DNA of 64,000 bases from MSPOR6 sp964652195. Lineage in GTDB: Bacteria > Poribacteria > WGA-4E > WGA-3G. The stretch spans positions 1 through 64,000 of the forward strand of contig CAZZBB010000080.1 of NCBI GenBank assembly GCA_964652195.1, written 5' to 3'. The notes below the pieces were generated by a model. That model was not told the origin of the DNA. It worked only from the letters and a program-made list of their open reading frames with translations, and did not search any database. Below, in pieces: positions 47,080-56,541 of the stretch (position 1 is its first letter; each line of letters begins with the position of its first letter). Position numbers and translations under genes: made by a program.

Positions 47080-50000
47080 AAGAAAAAATAAACCTATCTA
47101 TTATAATACTCTGTGTCATGTCGTTGGTCATACAAGCCGAATTTGGTAACATTGGAATGTGTGCACCTAATTTTAATACATTACAAACTGGTAATTCACA
47201 GACACAAGGATCAGATTTACTAAGGATAGTTAAATCTGATCCCAATTTTCTTATCTTGCAGTTTCAACTTCCTGAATTAAAAATAAAAGAGATACAACAA
47301 AATGGAGAATCTTTTACTCATATTTGGTTTGATGGGGCAGACTGGACATTAGAGAATGGGAAACCGAAATTACCAATCTATTCAGTTTCTATTGGTTTCC
47401 CTTCATCAGGTCAAGCTTCGGTCACTTTGGTTGAAAAAAATAGCACCTATAAGAAGATTAAAAATCCTCTTATCATACAACAATTGATTGACCCATTAAT
47501 TCCTGACATGCTACAAGACGAAACACTGAAATCAAAAGATGTTAAAAGTAATAATCAAAAAACCACAAACTTATACCCTCATGAATTGGTAGAAGTTATT
47601 CCCGTGGGTTTTGTACGAGCTCAAAGGGTAGGTGCATTACATATAAATCCAATTCAATTTAATAATGTTACAAAGCAGCTAATAATAACTGATGAGATAA
47701 CGATCCGCATAGATTTCTATGGAACCACTCCACCCGCTCCAAGAACATTATCTACTCAATTGAGTGATAGTATTGTATATGAGAATCTATACCAATCTAT
47801 GTTAATAAATAACAGTCAGGCATTCTCATGGCGGTTAGGTCAAAATTTAAGAATGCTATCCTCTCTTGCTGCTGCACCCTCTGCCCCCATAACACTTAGA
47901 CGTCGTTTCAAAATGCCAATAAACAGAAGTGATATGTACCGTATCACCTATAACAACCTTAAATCTGTTGGAGTAGTACCAGAAGATATTGATTTGGACA
48001 GTATTTCTGTTGAAACAAATGGGAATCCACAAGGATTTTATATATTTGATAAGAATGAGAATAGTACTATTAATTCTGAAGATATGGTAGTCTTTTATGC
48101 TCGAAGTTTAAGCAATAAATTCACCGATACTAATGTCTATTGGTTCAGTTTTCTTCCTAAGGGAGCTGTTGAAGATGGAAATAAGACTGATTCTGATAAG
48201 TCATATCGTATTCCAACACGAACAGTAGAACCTCAAACACGGAATGTAACACCCCCGACTTCGTTCTTATCGAAACGACGTTATGAGAAGGATGTAATAC
48301 ATGATGTTCTAAATGGTGTAAATATCAAGTCTGAGTTGGCTGATCATTATTTTTGGACAGGTTTTAGAGGAAGAAATATACCTGAAAGCAGAAAAAATTT
48401 CCCAATTGATTTGATACAGGGAGTACCACGTGAGACTATTGAGCGTAATGCAACCATCCGCGTTAGATTGCAGGGGGCATCATATAAAGGTGCAGCACTA
48501 CATAAAGCAAAGATACAAATTAATGGAAAAGAGCTTGGGGATTTAGAAGAATGGAGACGGCAAGATGCAGTTACAGCAACACGCGATATATCTCAGAAGT
48601 TTATACACCATAATCATACCAATACTCTGAGAATTGATTCGTTTGATAATCATGGTACACCTGCTGGTTCACACGATTTTTATCTTGATTGGTATGAAAT
48701 ACAATACTGGCGTAATTTCAATGCTGAATTAGATCGACTTGAATTTAACTCAAGAATTGAACCTTTCATTGAGGGTGTAATTCACTTCAGAGTAGGGAAT
48801 CTATCATCAGATGTAATAGATGTATATAGAATGAATCAGGACGGGATATCTGAAAAGCTTATTGATGGAAATGTTTCACGTGCTGGCGGAAAATATAGGA
48901 TACTTTTCCAGGATGAAGTTTCAGGATATACAAACTATTTCGCAATCTCAAATAATTCGTATAGAAGTATCGGCAAACTTATTGAAGTACCCCAAAGCAC
49001 TTTACGCAATCCAACAAACCAAGCGGATTATATTATAATTACACATAAGACATTCTTGGAGAGTATCAAACCCTTAGTAGAATTCAGAAGTAAACAAGGT
49101 TTATCAGTAAAAGTAGTGGATATTGATGAAATCTACGATGAGTTTAGTGCTGGTCTATTTTTACCAGTTGCTATTCAGAGATTCTTGAAATACACCTATG
49201 AAACATGGAAGAAACCTGCCCCTACCTATGTGTTGCTTGTTGGAGATGCACACTACGATTACAAAGGGGTCATCGTAAAACGATATCTCAACGATCCGAA
49301 CTTTCATGGGACTTATAATCTGTATCCGATTTTTGTACCTACTTATCATGCTTGGGCACCAGCAAGTGGTGAAACTGCTATGGACCAAAGGTTTGTTAAC
49401 ATAAGTGGTAACGATGCTCTTCCTGATATGTTAATAGGAAGATTATCTGTTCAAACTACCAAAGATCTTGATGGAATAATAAAAAAGATAATAGACTATG
49501 AAGATAATCCTAAAATTGGTCCGTGGCAAGCGACAATTGTACAAGTCGCTGATGACAACCTTGATAATCCATCTGATGAAATTTTTGAAACCTCCCGTGA
49601 TCATCTTATCGAAGAGATAATTCCCTTTGCATATCATACAAAACAGATCTATTTACGAAAAATACGAAGTCCCGAAAAAACTAAATCTTTTATCCTTGAA
49701 GCTATCGACGAGGGAACGGTTGTATTAGAATATGCAGGACATGGAGGAATCCATACATGGGCTGACGAGTCAATCCTACATATAAAGGATACTTTTAATT
49801 TACGTAATAAATATCTCCCTTTTATAATTACTACAACCTGCCTGAATGGAGAATTTGATAAACCTCAACAATTTGGTTCACATTCACTCAGTGAACAATT
49901 TTTATTAGGCAAATACGGTGCCATCGGATCTCTTTCAGCTACACGTTTGACATACGCTGAAGCAAATAGACAATTTGATCATGATCTGTTTAAATCGATG

Positions 50001-53000
50001 TTTCAAAGAACACCTCTAAACACAAAAGATGGGGGACAGTTAAAGTTACCTGAGAATCCAACTCTTGGGAAAATTATTACTGATGCCAAAATCAATTTCA
50101 TTACACGTACACGTAACCCTCAATGGATTCTTGGGGCAGAACAGTATACGCTATTTGGGGATCCAGCAACAAAACTTGCACTTCCAAAACTCGATATTCG
50201 TGTAGAATTAGATGAGCTTGTTCTTAATGACAGTAAGAAGATCGTCATTAAGAATAATGATGTAGGTAGATTGGATACAGAGAATACTTGGTGGAGAATA
50301 GAAGACTTTAGTACAGAGAATCTATTTGCAACTGCTATTTTCCACAATCATTTTGACGATATCCAAGGTAATGAGATTACCCAACAAACCAAGAACAGAG
50401 TATGGAAAGGGGAATATGGAACAATTCGGATAAACATTCCAAAAGCTGCAGTCCCTGGAAGAGGGGTCGTCCAACTACTTGCCTATGATGACACCCGCAT
50501 GGCAATCGGTGGTGCTGAATATTGGGTAAAAACCCCTATTATATCCAAGATCGTTGAAGATGTAGATACAATAGATACACATACTCTTTCTCTCCATGTA
50601 CTTATTGTAGATGATGTACCTGATGGAAAGGGTATAAACAATATCTATGTAGTTTGGGACGATACTGTTGAGTATAAAGATAGGACAGTAATCATGGTAA
50701 GGACTAACCCACCTGTAGGTCATGAAATCCCAATCGGCGGTCAATGGTATAAACTCCAAACAGGTATTCCCTTACCCCACGGTGGAAAAACGATCCGATA
50801 CAGTATTAGAGTAACTGACAATACAGGTTTAGTTGTTAAGCATCCAGAAAATTATACAAAAAATTCTGTAACTATTCCAGAAGGTCCAGATATAATTATC
50901 GGTACAGATGGATCAAGTATACCTCCAATAAGGTATACTTTCGATGATGAAGTTGGAAAATATGTACTTATTGCTGAACTTCTAAATACTGGTGGGAGAA
51001 GTGTCAATTTAGATATAGATTTAGTTTTTGCAGAAGGTAATCCTGATAAAGAGGGAGATATGATTGTAGATCCCGATGCGAAAATACTTGGAACAGTAAC
51101 TGTTACCCGATCTGATTGGGAGGATGCTGAAACAGCACTTCAACATGCCGTTGTTAAACTATATTTAGACAAGAATCTTGCGACTGGTTTACATAAAGTT
51201 TATGCATTAGCTGATCCAGAGACGGATTCTGAACCCGTACCAGTCATGATTATCGAGAATCCTGATCAGGATGACAATAAAAAGCGATATAAAGGTAACA
51301 TTGCAGAACCGAATGATTATGATAATAAGCAATCAGTTTCCTTTATAGTTAATGAGTTCTTTTATGAACCTAACAAACCTTTATCTGCTTTTAGTTTGGA
51401 TAGAGTTTTTGATCTCGATATACCTGCTTCGGTTGGTAAGTTTGGTAGTAATCGTATCGCCCTATCGGTTTCTTCCAGTGTACCGTATACATTAACACAA
51501 CCTGAAATGAAATTTGCACCTATTCCGCGAGTTGCGGCACTCCGTCGTGGTTTACTGCGTACGGGAGAAGATCGTTCACAGCAATATGAAGTTTCATTTC
51601 GTGTTTCAGATGTAAAATTGGATAAACCTATTACGCTAAAATTACGATTCGACATAAGTGGTATAGAGGATGTCGTTAGGGAAAATACACCTTGGAAAGA
51701 AGGAAGTAAATTCTATAATGAAGCTTTGATACAAGAAGCAGAAAAGCTTGGTATTTATACATGGCAGCCAACCTATGAAAAGTGGAAACGACTCCCATCA
51801 CAAGTCAGTTATGTCTCAGGTATAAATAAACCTAATCCTGAGGATGAAGGACCCTTATTTAAGCTTGACAGTTATATCACGCCTGTCCAAACAGAAAACG
51901 CTAATATACAACCTCTTCTACTTGAAAACATCAAAATCAGTTCAGATCTTACACCAGCGGCAACCTGGGTAATAATGTTCTTGGATTCTAACCAGTATGA
52001 AGTATATCGAAAAGATAAACATCTAATTCTTGTTCATAAATTGGAAAAAATTGGTTATCTTGATATTCCATATCGTGAGGAAACTTATGGAATTGAGTTT
52101 TTGATTCCAAAAAAGTGGGAGGTGACTCCGGATCTGGATGTGAACTCCTCAATCGTTCCATTTGAATTTGGTGATATCCTCATTTTTGTAACTGATAATT
52201 CGGGAGAAGGTGGTGTAATACTTAAGGAGACTCGTAATAAGAATGTTGGCAATGGAAGCGCAGTTATAACTCCACGACTCAGTCCAAAAGAAGAGTTCGT
52301 TGTTGGGGATTGGTTTCTGTTTTTCACTTCACGTGAATATTATGAGATAAGAGACAATACGGGTTCACCAATCATCTTACCGAGTGATAAAAAAGCAGAA
52401 GGGAAAATAAATGAAACATTATATCTAAGTCATCTTGGTATGGAAATAAATGTCACATCCAGTTCTGTTCCTTTTACTTTTGGAGATAAAATTAAATTCA
52501 GTAGTGCTCAAGTCGGAACAATTACAGCCGAAACTACTGAACTCAACCCATTCACACTTATCAGCACTGAAGACAAATCAGCACCTAAATTTAACCTTTG
52601 GGTTGATGGTCTTGAAGCACAGGTTGGTAGTGTCATCGCACCTCGTCCCCTTATTTCAATTTTACTTGAAGATGTCAGTGGAATAGATATTGATAGATTG
52701 GTTATTCGAAGAGGAGACAATCGGAAACCACTTAAACCGATCACTGACTACAAATTAAGAAATCCAAATAACGTTCACACTGTACCAATAGATTATAAAC
52801 CTATTTTGTTCCCAGGAGAATATGCTTTTGAGATTGAAGCTTACGACTATAACGGAATCCCAATTGGTGGGGACGAAGGAAAAGTTGTAACACGGTTCAC
52901 TGTTGTAGATATGCCAGATATTGAACCTCCTGCTATAGAAGTCCTTGTAAACGACGAATTACTTGCAATTGAGGTAGTTTCTCAGGATTCAATTACGAAT

Positions 53001-53603
53001 GGAAACATTGATGATAGCATCCGTATAACCCAACAACCCAACTGTAAGATACAAGTAACAGACGATATTGCTCTTGACGATACACTCTTAAGTATCAGTT
53101 TTAATAGGGTTACATTGGATGAAACAACACGACATTATCGTGAATTTGATAGTGCAACTTGGGTATTTGATGAGGAAATCCCAGATAAAGCTAACTTCAA
53201 TTTCGCACCTGACTTAGAAAATGGTACATACAGACTTCAAATATCTGCTACTGATACAAGCGAAAATACAACAGAAATTGAGACGTTCTTCACACTTGAC
53301 GAGGCTGTAACGCTAAGTGAAGTATTTAATGTACCTAATCCTATAGAGAAAGGTAAGACTTTCTTTACCTATCAGTTGGCACAACCCTCTGATGTTGTGA
53401 CTATCAAAATATATACTGTTAATGGTAGACTTATCCGTACTATTGAAGATGGAAGTGCATTACGGGGAGCAAATGAGACATTTTGGGATGGAAGAGATGA
53501 GATAGGAATTAAATGTGCTAACGGTGTATATTTATACAAGGTGATTGCACACACTGGTGATGAGAAAGTAGAAAAAATAGGAAAACTCGCAATCTTACGT
53601 TAG
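47076..53603 (+). CDS. Giant C25 (gingipain/PorU-like) peptidase with T9SS-like C-terminal domain
   Basis: A 2175-residue secreted protein. A signal peptide (about residues 1-27) precedes beta domains, then a C25 peptidase domain with His889 in YAGHGG and Cys922 in TTTCLNGEF, the gingipain-type catalytic pair. Several beta-sandwich domains follow, and the last 90 residues (FNVPNPIEKGKTFFTYQL to GVYLYKVIAHTG) are a FlgD/Por-secretion-tail-like domain. PorU-type C25 proteins are the sortases of the type IX system; this one is larger and may be a cargo protease or an adhesin-processing enzyme. It overlaps pdxA by ATGA, an odd pairing. No other type IX genes are in the window. Confidence 0.88.
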   Translation: MKEKINLSIIILCVMSLVIQAEFGNIGMCAPNFNTLQTGNSQTQGSDLLRIVKSDPNFLILQFQLPELKIKEIQQNGESFTHIWFDGADWTLENGKPKLPIYSVSIGFPSSGQASVTLVEKNSTYKKIKNPLIIQQLIDPLIPDMLQDETLKSKDVKSNNQKTTNLYPHELVEVIPVGFVRAQRVGALHINPIQFNNVTKQLIITDEITIRIDFYGTTPPAPRTLSTQLSDSIVYENLYQSMLINNSQAFSWRLGQNLRMLSSLAAAPSAPITLRRRFKMPINRSDMYRITYNNLKSVGVVPEDIDLDSISVETNGNPQGFYIFDKNENSTINSEDMVVFYARSLSNKFTDTNVYWFSFLPKGAVEDGNKTDSDKSYRIPTRTVEPQTRNVTPPTSFLSKRRYEKDVIHDVLNGVNIKSELADHYFWTGFRGRNIPESRKNFPIDLIQGVPRETIERNATIRVRLQGASYKGAALHKAKIQINGKELGDLEEWRRQDAVTATRDISQKFIHHNHTNTLRIDSFDNHGTPAGSHDFYLDWYEIQYWRNFNAELDRLEFNSRIEPFIEGVIHFRVGNLSSDVIDVYRMNQDGISEKLIDGNVSRAGGKYRILFQDEVSGYTNYFAISNNSYRSIGKLIEVPQSTLRNPTNQADYIIITHKTFLESIKPLVEFRSKQGLSVKVVDIDEIYDEFSAGLFLPVAIQRFLKYTYETWKKPAPTYVLLVGDAHYDYKGVIVKRYLNDPNFHGTYNLYPIFVPTYHAWAPASGETAMDQRFVNISGNDALPDMLIGRLSVQTTKDLDGIIKKIIDYEDNPKIGPWQATIVQVADDNLDNPSDEIFETSRDHLIEEIIPFAYHTKQIYLRKIRSPEKTKSFILEAIDEGTVVLEYAGHGGIHTWADESILHIKDTFNLRNKYLPFIITTTCLNGEFDKPQQFGSHSLSEQFLLGKYGAIGSLSATRLTYAEANRQFDHDLFKSMFQRTPLNTKDGGQLKLPENPTLGKIITDAKINFITRTRNPQWILGAEQYTLFGDPATKLALPKLDIRVELDELVLNDSKKIVIKNNDVGRLDTENTWWRIEDFSTENLFATAIFHNHFDDIQGNEITQQTKNRVWKGEYGTIRINIPKAAVPGRGVVQLLAYDDTRMAIGGAEYWVKTPIISKIVEDVDTIDTHTLSLHVLIVDDVPDGKGINNIYVVWDDTVEYKDRTVIMVRTNPPVGHEIPIGGQWYKLQTGIPLPHGGKTIRYSIRVTDNTGLVVKHPENYTKNSVTIPEGPDIIIGTDGSSIPPIRYTFDDEVGKYVLIAELLNTGGRSVNLDIDLVFAEGNPDKEGDMIVDPDAKILGTVTVTRSDWEDAETALQHAVVKLYLDKNLATGLHKVYALADPETDSEPVPVMIIENPDQDDNKKRYKGNIAEPNDYDNKQSVSFIVNEFFYEPNKPLSAFSLDRVFDLDIPASVGKFGSNRIALSVSSSVPYTLTQPEMKFAPIPRVAALRRGLLRTGEDRSQQYEVSFRVSDVKLDKPITLKLRFDISGIEDVVRENTPWKEGSKFYNEALIQEAEKLGIYTWQPTYEKWKRLPSQVSYVSGINKPNPEDEGPLFKLDSYITPVQTENANIQPLLLENIKISSDLTPAATWVIMFLDSNQYEVYRKDKHLILVHKLEKIGYLDIPYREETYGIEFLIPKKWEVTPDLDVNSSIVPFEFGDILIFVTDNSGEGGVILKETRNKNVGNGSAVITPRLSPKEEFVVGDWFLFFTSREYYEIRDNTGSPIILPSDKKAEGKINETLYLSHLGMEINVTSSSVPFTFGDKIKFSSAQVGTITAETTELNPFTLISTEDKSAPKFNLWVDGLEAQVGSVIAPRPLISILLEDVSGIDIDRLVIRRGDNRKPLKPITDYKLRNPNNVHTVPIDYKPILFPGEYAFEIEAYDYNGIPIGGDEGKVVTRFTVVDMPDIEPPAIEVLVNDELLAIEVVSQDSITNGNIDDSIRITQQPNCKIQVTDDIALDDTLLSISFNRVTLDETTRHYREFDSATWVFDEEIPDKANFNFAPDLENGTYRLQISATDTSENTTEIETFFTLDEAVTLSEVFNVPNPIEKGKTFFTYQLAQPSDVVTIKIYTVNGRLIRTIEDGSALRGANETFWDGRDEIGIKCANGVYLYKVIAHTGDEKVEKIGKLAILR

Positions 53604-53627
53604 AATAGTCATCTTCATGCATTAGTC

Positions 53628-53957
53628 TCATTGCATAGGTGAATAATCTGTCGGTTCAAGGATTTTACTACTTGCCACATTAACTAATGGTCCACCAACT
53701 TCCGTAAGTCGTTTTGCTTTTTGCCACTCCGGATCAGCTATAAAGGCATCCCATGCTTGTTGATAATGCCCCAAATTATCAAAAGCAAGTAGATAAACCA
53801 ATTCCGTTGTAGTTGCTTCCCCAATAGCAGTCTCCCAGAAACCGATTACCTTCATTCCATGTTTTTCAAACAGAGGTAGTGTTATATTTGCAAACCTGTC
53901 ATTCAGATTCTTCATCTTACCCGGGACAACTTGATACGTACGTAATTCATAAATCAT
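53628..53957 (-). CDS. NIPSNAP family protein
   Basis: A 109-residue NIPSNAP-domain protein (ferredoxin-like alpha/beta dimer). MIYELRTYQVVPGKMKNL opens the domain, and ATTTELVYLLAFDNLGHYQQ followed by DPEWQKA is the conserved second half. Bacterial members lie in catabolic operons and have no established reaction. TAGGAGAACTAT precedes the ATG. It is the last gene of a six-gene minus-strand run beginning with the dehydratase and is 36 bases from the RraA-like gene. Confidence 0.9.
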   Translation of the reverse strand: MIYELRTYQVVPGKMKNLNDRFANITLPLFEKHGMKVIGFWETAIGEATTTELVYLLAFDNLGHYQQAWDAFIADPEWQKAKRLTEVGGPLVNVASSKILEPTDYSPMQ

Positions 53958-53993
53958 ATAGTTCTCCTATCATATTTGCAGTTAGAAACCGTA

Positions 53994-54677
53994 CTACAAG
54001 ATACCGAATTCATCGTATACTTGTCTTAGAGTAGCACCTTCTAATAGTGCATCACGTGTTCTGTTTTCGCTACTTACTTTCTCTAATGCAGCTTTGATAA
54101 CCTGTTCTTCAACTGGTTGTGGTATTACAATTACACCATCAGCATCCCCAAAAACAATATCGCCCGGATTAACAGTAACCCCGCCACATTCAATTTGCAC
54201 ATTATAGGCAACAACTTCACCACGTCCATTGGAATCAACTGGAGATATGCCAGTTGTAAATATGGGAAATCCCATCTCCATAATCGCACGGACATCACGA
54301 ATGAAACCTTCAATGATAGCACCACGTGCCCCACGGACCCGAGCTGCAGTTGAGAGAAGTTCTCCCCAAAAACATATACGAGTGCTACCATTTGTCGAAC
54401 AGATTAGTACTTCATTCTGTTTTAGACTATCTACTGCAGCGATTTCCTCTTGATATGGGTTCTCAGGTATTTCGTAGGTTTCCAAACACAACACCGGTAA
54501 CGCTCTACCCACAACCACTGTTGTTGGAAGGAGCGGGCGTATTTTATGACTAAGTGCTTGATTGCGAAACCCATGTGCATCTAAGGCATCCGAAACAACA
54601 GCCACATACAGTTCTTCAGACATCATATTGAAGAGTTTAGTATCGTCTTCCCATTCTCTTTTCTCTTCGGTTTCCAT
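53994..54677 (-). CDS. RraA-like / HMG-type aldolase family protein
   Basis: A 227-residue protein of the RraA family, which contains 4-hydroxy-4-methyl-2-oxoglutarate and oxaloacetate-type aldolases as well as RNase E inhibitors. RGARGAIIEGFIRDVRAIME holds the conserved Arg and the metal-binding Asp, and GDIVFGDADGVIVIP ends the fold. The N-terminal extension and a sugar-acid dehydratase nearby favour an aldolase or lyase role over RNase regulation. AAGGAAATACT precedes the ATG; purE ends 17 bases upstream, so the two are probably cotranscribed. Confidence 0.85.
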   Translation of the reverse strand: METEEKREWEDDTKLFNMMSEELYVAVVSDALDAHGFRNQALSHKIRPLLPTTVVVGRALPVLCLETYEIPENPYQEEIAAVDSLKQNEVLICSTNGSTRICFWGELLSTAARVRGARGAIIEGFIRDVRAIMEMGFPIFTTGISPVDSNGRGEVVAYNVQIECGGVTVNPGDIVFGDADGVIVIPQPVEEQVIKAALEKVSSENRTRDALLEGATLRQVYDEFGIL

Positions 54678-54694
54678 AGTATTTCCTTAGAGAA

Positions 54695-55222
54695 TCAATA
54701 ATTCTCGTATCCGACTTCCTTTAGTCGTGCTGCTTTCTCTGCAACACCGTCGCTCATCTTTTTCTTATAAGCTTGTAGTTTCTCATCCAATTCAGGATAA
54801 GCAAGTGCCAAAAGTTGTACAGCAAATATCCCGGCGTTCCTTGCCCCACCTGAACCTATTGCCATAGTTCCTACCGGTATTCCAGGTGGCATTTGAACTG
54901 TAGCATAAAGTGCATCAACACCATTGAGCGGTCCACCATCAATTGGGACACCGATGACAGGTAATGTAGTATGTGCAGCTATCACACCTGCCAAGTGGGC
55001 TGCACGTCCAGCACCAGCAATGATGACCTTACCTCCTTCATCTTTTATTTTCTCTGTCCAAGCCATCGTACGTTCAGGAGAACGATGGGCTGAAGATACC
55101 GTTATCTCAAACGGCACATCAAATTCATCTAATACCTTTGCGGCTTCAGACATTTTTTCTAAATCGGAATCACTTCCCATGACGATACCAACAAGTGGTG
55201 TTTTCTGATCTGTAACTGACAT
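54695..55222 (-). CDS. purE: N5-carboxyaminoimidazole ribonucleotide mutase
   Basis: A 175-residue class I PurE converting N5-CAIR to CAIR in purine synthesis. GIVMGSDSDLEKM is the nucleotide-binding start, and VSSAHRSPERT with the catalytic His, GAGRAAHLAGVIAAHT and GGARNAGIFAVQLLA are all present. No purK gene adjoins it. It is embedded in a run of accessory genes rather than a purine operon. GAGGT lies about 12 bases before the ATG. Confidence 0.95.
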   Translation of the reverse strand: MSVTDQKTPLVGIVMGSDSDLEKMSEAAKVLDEFDVPFEITVSSAHRSPERTMAWTEKIKDEGGKVIIAGAGRAAHLAGVIAAHTTLPVIGVPIDGGPLNGVDALYATVQMPPGIPVGTMAIGSGGARNAGIFAVQLLALAYPELDEKLQAYKKKMSDGVAEKAARLKEVGYENY

Positions 55223-55319
55223 ATCTGTTCTATACCTCTAATAATAAGTGTAAAAACCGAGTAAGTAGTTTATTCGGCAGAATACAATAGTGTAGGCTCA
55301 TTCATTACAAGAAATTTCG

Positions 55320-56111
55320 TTATGGATAAATAATATGTGAATTTCTTTCAATAATCAGTGGTTCTGTACCTCCAGATGGAAAGTTGGAAGCCCATACCTG
55401 TGGATCATAATCTCTTTTGACAAAGCATGCACGATGAACAGGTACAGCATGTTTTAATCCTATACGCCTTGCCATTTTTACACATCCATCAAAGAACGGA
55501 AACTCACCTTCTGAAGGATGGTTTGTAAGGAAACCAATATCTGGTTTTAGGACCGCAACAGGTGAGACAAGTTCGTCATGGTTTGCAAAGTTGTTGATAG
55601 GATCACCACTGACGTATACCGTCACCCCATCTATGACTAAGACATACCCTAAATGGGTAACATCAGGTGGTCCGATACCAGCAGCTGGATCACCTTTAGG
55701 TGGTTTTGCATAAACAGCATGTACTGTTATATCATTCATTTTAGTGGATTCACCAGCAGAGATCACTGATACATTCTCAGAATCAACATCTGTATCGGAG
55801 ACAATTTGGTTAACACTCTCTTCTGGACCAATAAACTGTGTTTCAGATGATGTATCCCATATCCGTCGTATTGATTCTGGACAGGTATGATCACCGTGTG
55901 CATGCGTTAATAACACAAAATCGGTTGGTAAATCTGATTCATTAAGTGGGGAATTTGTATGTATAAAGTTGTCAGATGGACGATTCAGAGGAAAATAGGG
56001 ATCTATCAATAAAATTGTCCCATTTGAATCTTTTAAACCAAAACTGCTCTGTTCAAACCAATGTATGGCTACCGAACCTTTTGATACTTCTAAGCTAACG
56101 AATGGATGCAT
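55320..56111 (-). CDS. Metallo-beta-lactamase-fold hydrolase (UlaG-like)
   Basis: A 263-residue metallo-beta-lactamase-superfamily protein with the HxHxDH zinc motif in LTHAHGDHTCP, a downstream VSGDPIN Asp and a C-terminal HAVPVHRACF. The layout resembles UlaG-type lactonases and other small-molecule hydrolases. The ATG at 56111, behind AAAGGAAGA and 14 bases after VanZ, is preferred; an upstream in-frame start (56159) would overlap VanZ. Being close to a sugar-acid dehydratase, it may be a lactonase, but substrate assignment is inference. Confidence 0.85.
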   Translation of the reverse strand: MHPFVSLEVSKGSVAIHWFEQSSFGLKDSNGTILLIDPYFPLNRPSDNFIHTNSPLNESDLPTDFVLLTHAHGDHTCPESIRRIWDTSSETQFIGPEESVNQIVSDTDVDSENVSVISAGESTKMNDITVHAVYAKPPKGDPAAGIGPPDVTHLGYVLVIDGVTVYVSGDPINNFANHDELVSPVAVLKPDIGFLTNHPSEGEFPFFDGCVKMARRIGLKHAVPVHRACFVKRDYDPQVWASNFPSGGTEPLIIERNSHIIYP

Positions 56112-56125
56112 ATTCTTCCTTTGTG

Positions 56126-56518
56126 TTAGGTTAATAAATGTATTTTCTTTTTTCGACAATAGAGATAGACTACAAACACACCGGCAATTGCACCAAATAC
56201 ATCAGAAACCCAATCTGCAATCGTTGCAAACCTTCCTGGCACAAATGCCTGGTGTATTTCATCACTTGCACCATAAAGTATGGAGATAATTGCTGCAGTC
56301 ACCCAAATCCATTTCTTTGAGAATCGTTGCGGTGATGCATTTAGGAATGCAATAGTGAGTAAAATACTTAGTATAGCATATTCTATGAAATGGTAAAGCT
56401 TGTCAATACTCAACCACTCAAATTTTGGTGTTGGGAGTGGTGGTTGTTTCATGGATGAAACAATAAAAATCAGTGCCATGTAAAGTAATGGTGGCATCCA
56501 GTATTTGATAATTTTCAT
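56126..56518 (-). CDS. VanZ family membrane protein
   Basis: A 130-residue membrane protein with four hydrophobic segments. It shows the VanZ signature throughout: DKLYHFIEYAILSILL, SILYGASDEIHQAFVPGRFA and DWVSDVFGAIAGV. VanZ-like proteins lower teicoplanin susceptibility in enterococci; in most bacteria their role is unknown and probably envelope related. It starts 23 bases after the dehydratase gene and ends 14 before the metallo-hydrolase, so it is likely cotranscribed with them. Confidence 0.92.
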   Translation of the reverse strand: MKIIKYWMPPLLYMALIFIVSSMKQPPLPTPKFEWLSIDKLYHFIEYAILSILLTIAFLNASPQRFSKKWIWVTAAIISILYGASDEIHQAFVPGRFATIADWVSDVFGAIAGVFVVYLYCRKKKIHLLT

Positions 56519-56541
56519 GGCAACATGACTAAGATATGATG

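Noticed and set aside
53994..54677. RNase E regulator RraA
   Set aside because: The family is mostly enzymes outside enterobacteria, and the neighbours are metabolic, so an aldolase-like role is the better description.
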